Source: Actinomycetospora succinea
Lineage (GTDB): Bacteria > Actinomycetota > Actinomycetes > Mycobacteriales > Pseudonocardiaceae
Assembly: GCF_004363095.1 (NCBI RefSeq)
Contig: NZ_SNYO01000012.1
Coordinates: 156,627-220,626, forward strand
Length of the DNA stretch: 64,000 nt
Direction: 5' to 3'
Below the pieces are notes generated by a model, which saw only the letters and a program-made list of their open reading frames with translations, ran no database searches and was not told the origin of the DNA. A program made the position numbers and the translations under genes. Of the stretch, positions 63,375 through 64,000 are shown in pieces (position 1 is the stretch's first letter; every line of letters begins with the position of its first letter).

Positions 63375-63557
63375 GGGCGGTGCGCCTGCCTCTCGGCGCG
63401 CTCCGCGAGCGCACCCGGATCGAGGTTCGAGGGACACGGCCGGTGGGTTCTCGCCGTGAGGGCACGCATGGTAGCCCCGTCAGGGGGACGGCCGCCGTTG
63501 CTCGGTCACGGCGAGCCGCCGTGGGGCATCCTGGACGGCACACACCCGGAGGTGGCC

Positions 63558-63842
63558 ATGAGCGAGGACGAGCCCGCCGCCCTGGAGGAGAACCGCGCGA
63601 TCCGCGACTCGGTGCACGAGCACGCCGTCCACCTCCGCCGCCGGATCCGCAGCCTCGCAGGAGAGATCGCGGTCTCCGAGGACACGCTCGCGAGGGTCCT
63701 CGAGGACGCGGCCCGGCTGCGCCCGCACGCCGCGGGCCGTCTCCGGGAGGCGGCTCACCAGGCCCGGCTCTACGCCGAGCAGGAGCGCCACGTGTCCGAG
63801 TACGGCTGGCCGCTCGAGGACCCGCCCACGACGACGACCTGA
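63558..63842 (+). CDS. Small charged helical protein, unknown
   Basis: 94 residues, strongly charged, all-helical (ENRAIRDSVHEHAVHLRRRIRSLAGE ... AAGRLREAAHQARLYAEQERHV). ATG 63558 is preceded by GGAGGTGGCC. No family recognised. It diverges from cheB with 183 bases between and has a normal local codon pattern. Confidence 0.6.
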   Translation: MSEDEPAALEENRAIRDSVHEHAVHLRRRIRSLAGEIAVSEDTLARVLEDAARLRPHAAGRLREAAHQARLYAEQERHVSEYGWPLEDPPTTTT

Positions 63843-63931
63843 CGTCGACCTCGCCGGGGGACAGGCACCACCCGCCGCGGCGGCTGGTGGCCACGGAGGA
63901 CGGCACCTAGACATCCCACGGTCGTAGGAGG

Positions 63932-64000
63932 TCAAGCCGCGGGGGCGTTTGTCTTGTCTGTAGCCGCGGGCCAGGCGGTGGCTTCGTTGTAGGGCTGCTG
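63932..64000 (-). CDS. C-terminal end of a possible gene entering from the right
   Basis: 22 codons in frame to the window edge on the minus strand (QQPYNEATAWPAATDK...NAPAA, stop TGA 63932-63934). The stretch is less GC-rich than the rest (TTTGTCTTGTCTG), which could mean a transposase or other acquired gene beyond the window. Too short to identify. Confidence 0.3.
   Translation of the reverse strand, partial: QQPYNEATAWPAATDKTNAPAA

Overview
The window is a very GC-rich chromosomal segment from a mycolic-acid-group-like or Pseudonocardiales actinobacterium, most likely Pseudonocardiaceae (Pseudonocardia or Actinomycetospora type). The evidence is the secE-nusG-rplK-rplA-rplJ-rplL-(mce)-rpoB order, the tRNA-Thr/tRNA-Met/rpmG/hadA/hadB cluster beside tRNA-Trp/secE, a complete Mce lipid importer, F420-type and mycothiol-type enzymes, and heavy use of GTG/TTG starts. 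The genus is an inference. I see no prophage, CRISPR array or complete insertion sequence.

1-24 kb is information-processing core with an inserted importer. On the minus strand, reading right to left, come tRNA-Thr, tRNA-Met, rpmG, hadA, hadB, then (after a plus-strand aspC and a secreted SGNH lipase) tRNA-Trp, secE, nusG, rplK, rplA, rplJ, rplL. Next is an 11-gene translationally coupled mce operon: ATPase mceG, permeases yrbEA/yrbEB, mceA-F and two Mce-associated proteins. It ends in a 20-bp terminator just before the start of rpoB. A GGDEF-EAL cyclic-di-GMP enzyme lies at 22.6-24.1 kb.

24-34 kb holds cinA and then a minus-strand glycerolipid operon: plsB-like and HAD-PlsC acyltransferases, a WS/DGAT-type acyltransferase, an alpha/beta hydrolase and a monoacylglycerol lipase. 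32.5-35.3 kb is a self-contained P450 electron-transfer operon (3Fe-4S ferredoxin, ferredoxin reductase, cytochrome P450).

35-57 kb is a fatty-acid/sterol catabolism block. It has a dienoyl-CoA isomerase, two acyl-CoA ligases, an acyl-CoA dehydrogenase, an LLM/F420-type oxidoreductase, a GMC (cholesterol-oxidase-like) oxidoreductase, an acetoacetate-decarboxylase-like protein, fadA/fadB beta-oxidation genes, a CoA-transferase III/racemase, hydrolases and three TetR regulators. The strongest new signal is here: an 18-bp palindrome, ACAGTCA-N4-TGACTGT, occurs at four intergenic sites (42.67, 45.69, 48.86 and 52.46 kb). The TGACTGT arm is perfect each time and the other arm has one mismatch each time. 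It marks a local regulon that joins these otherwise separate operons, probably under one of the two embedded TetR proteins.

57-64 kb is a signalling and accessory segment: an aldo/keto reductase, a DprE2-like reductase, a P-II-like protein lacking the nucleotide-binding B-loop, a MEDS/ATPase anti-sigma-type protein, a mycothiol-dependent-isomerase-family protein, a VOC protein, and a CheR-PAS/CheB pair without other chemotaxis genes. Several short-leader genes carry a -10-like hexamer exactly 7-12 bases before the start codon, suggesting leaderless transcription.
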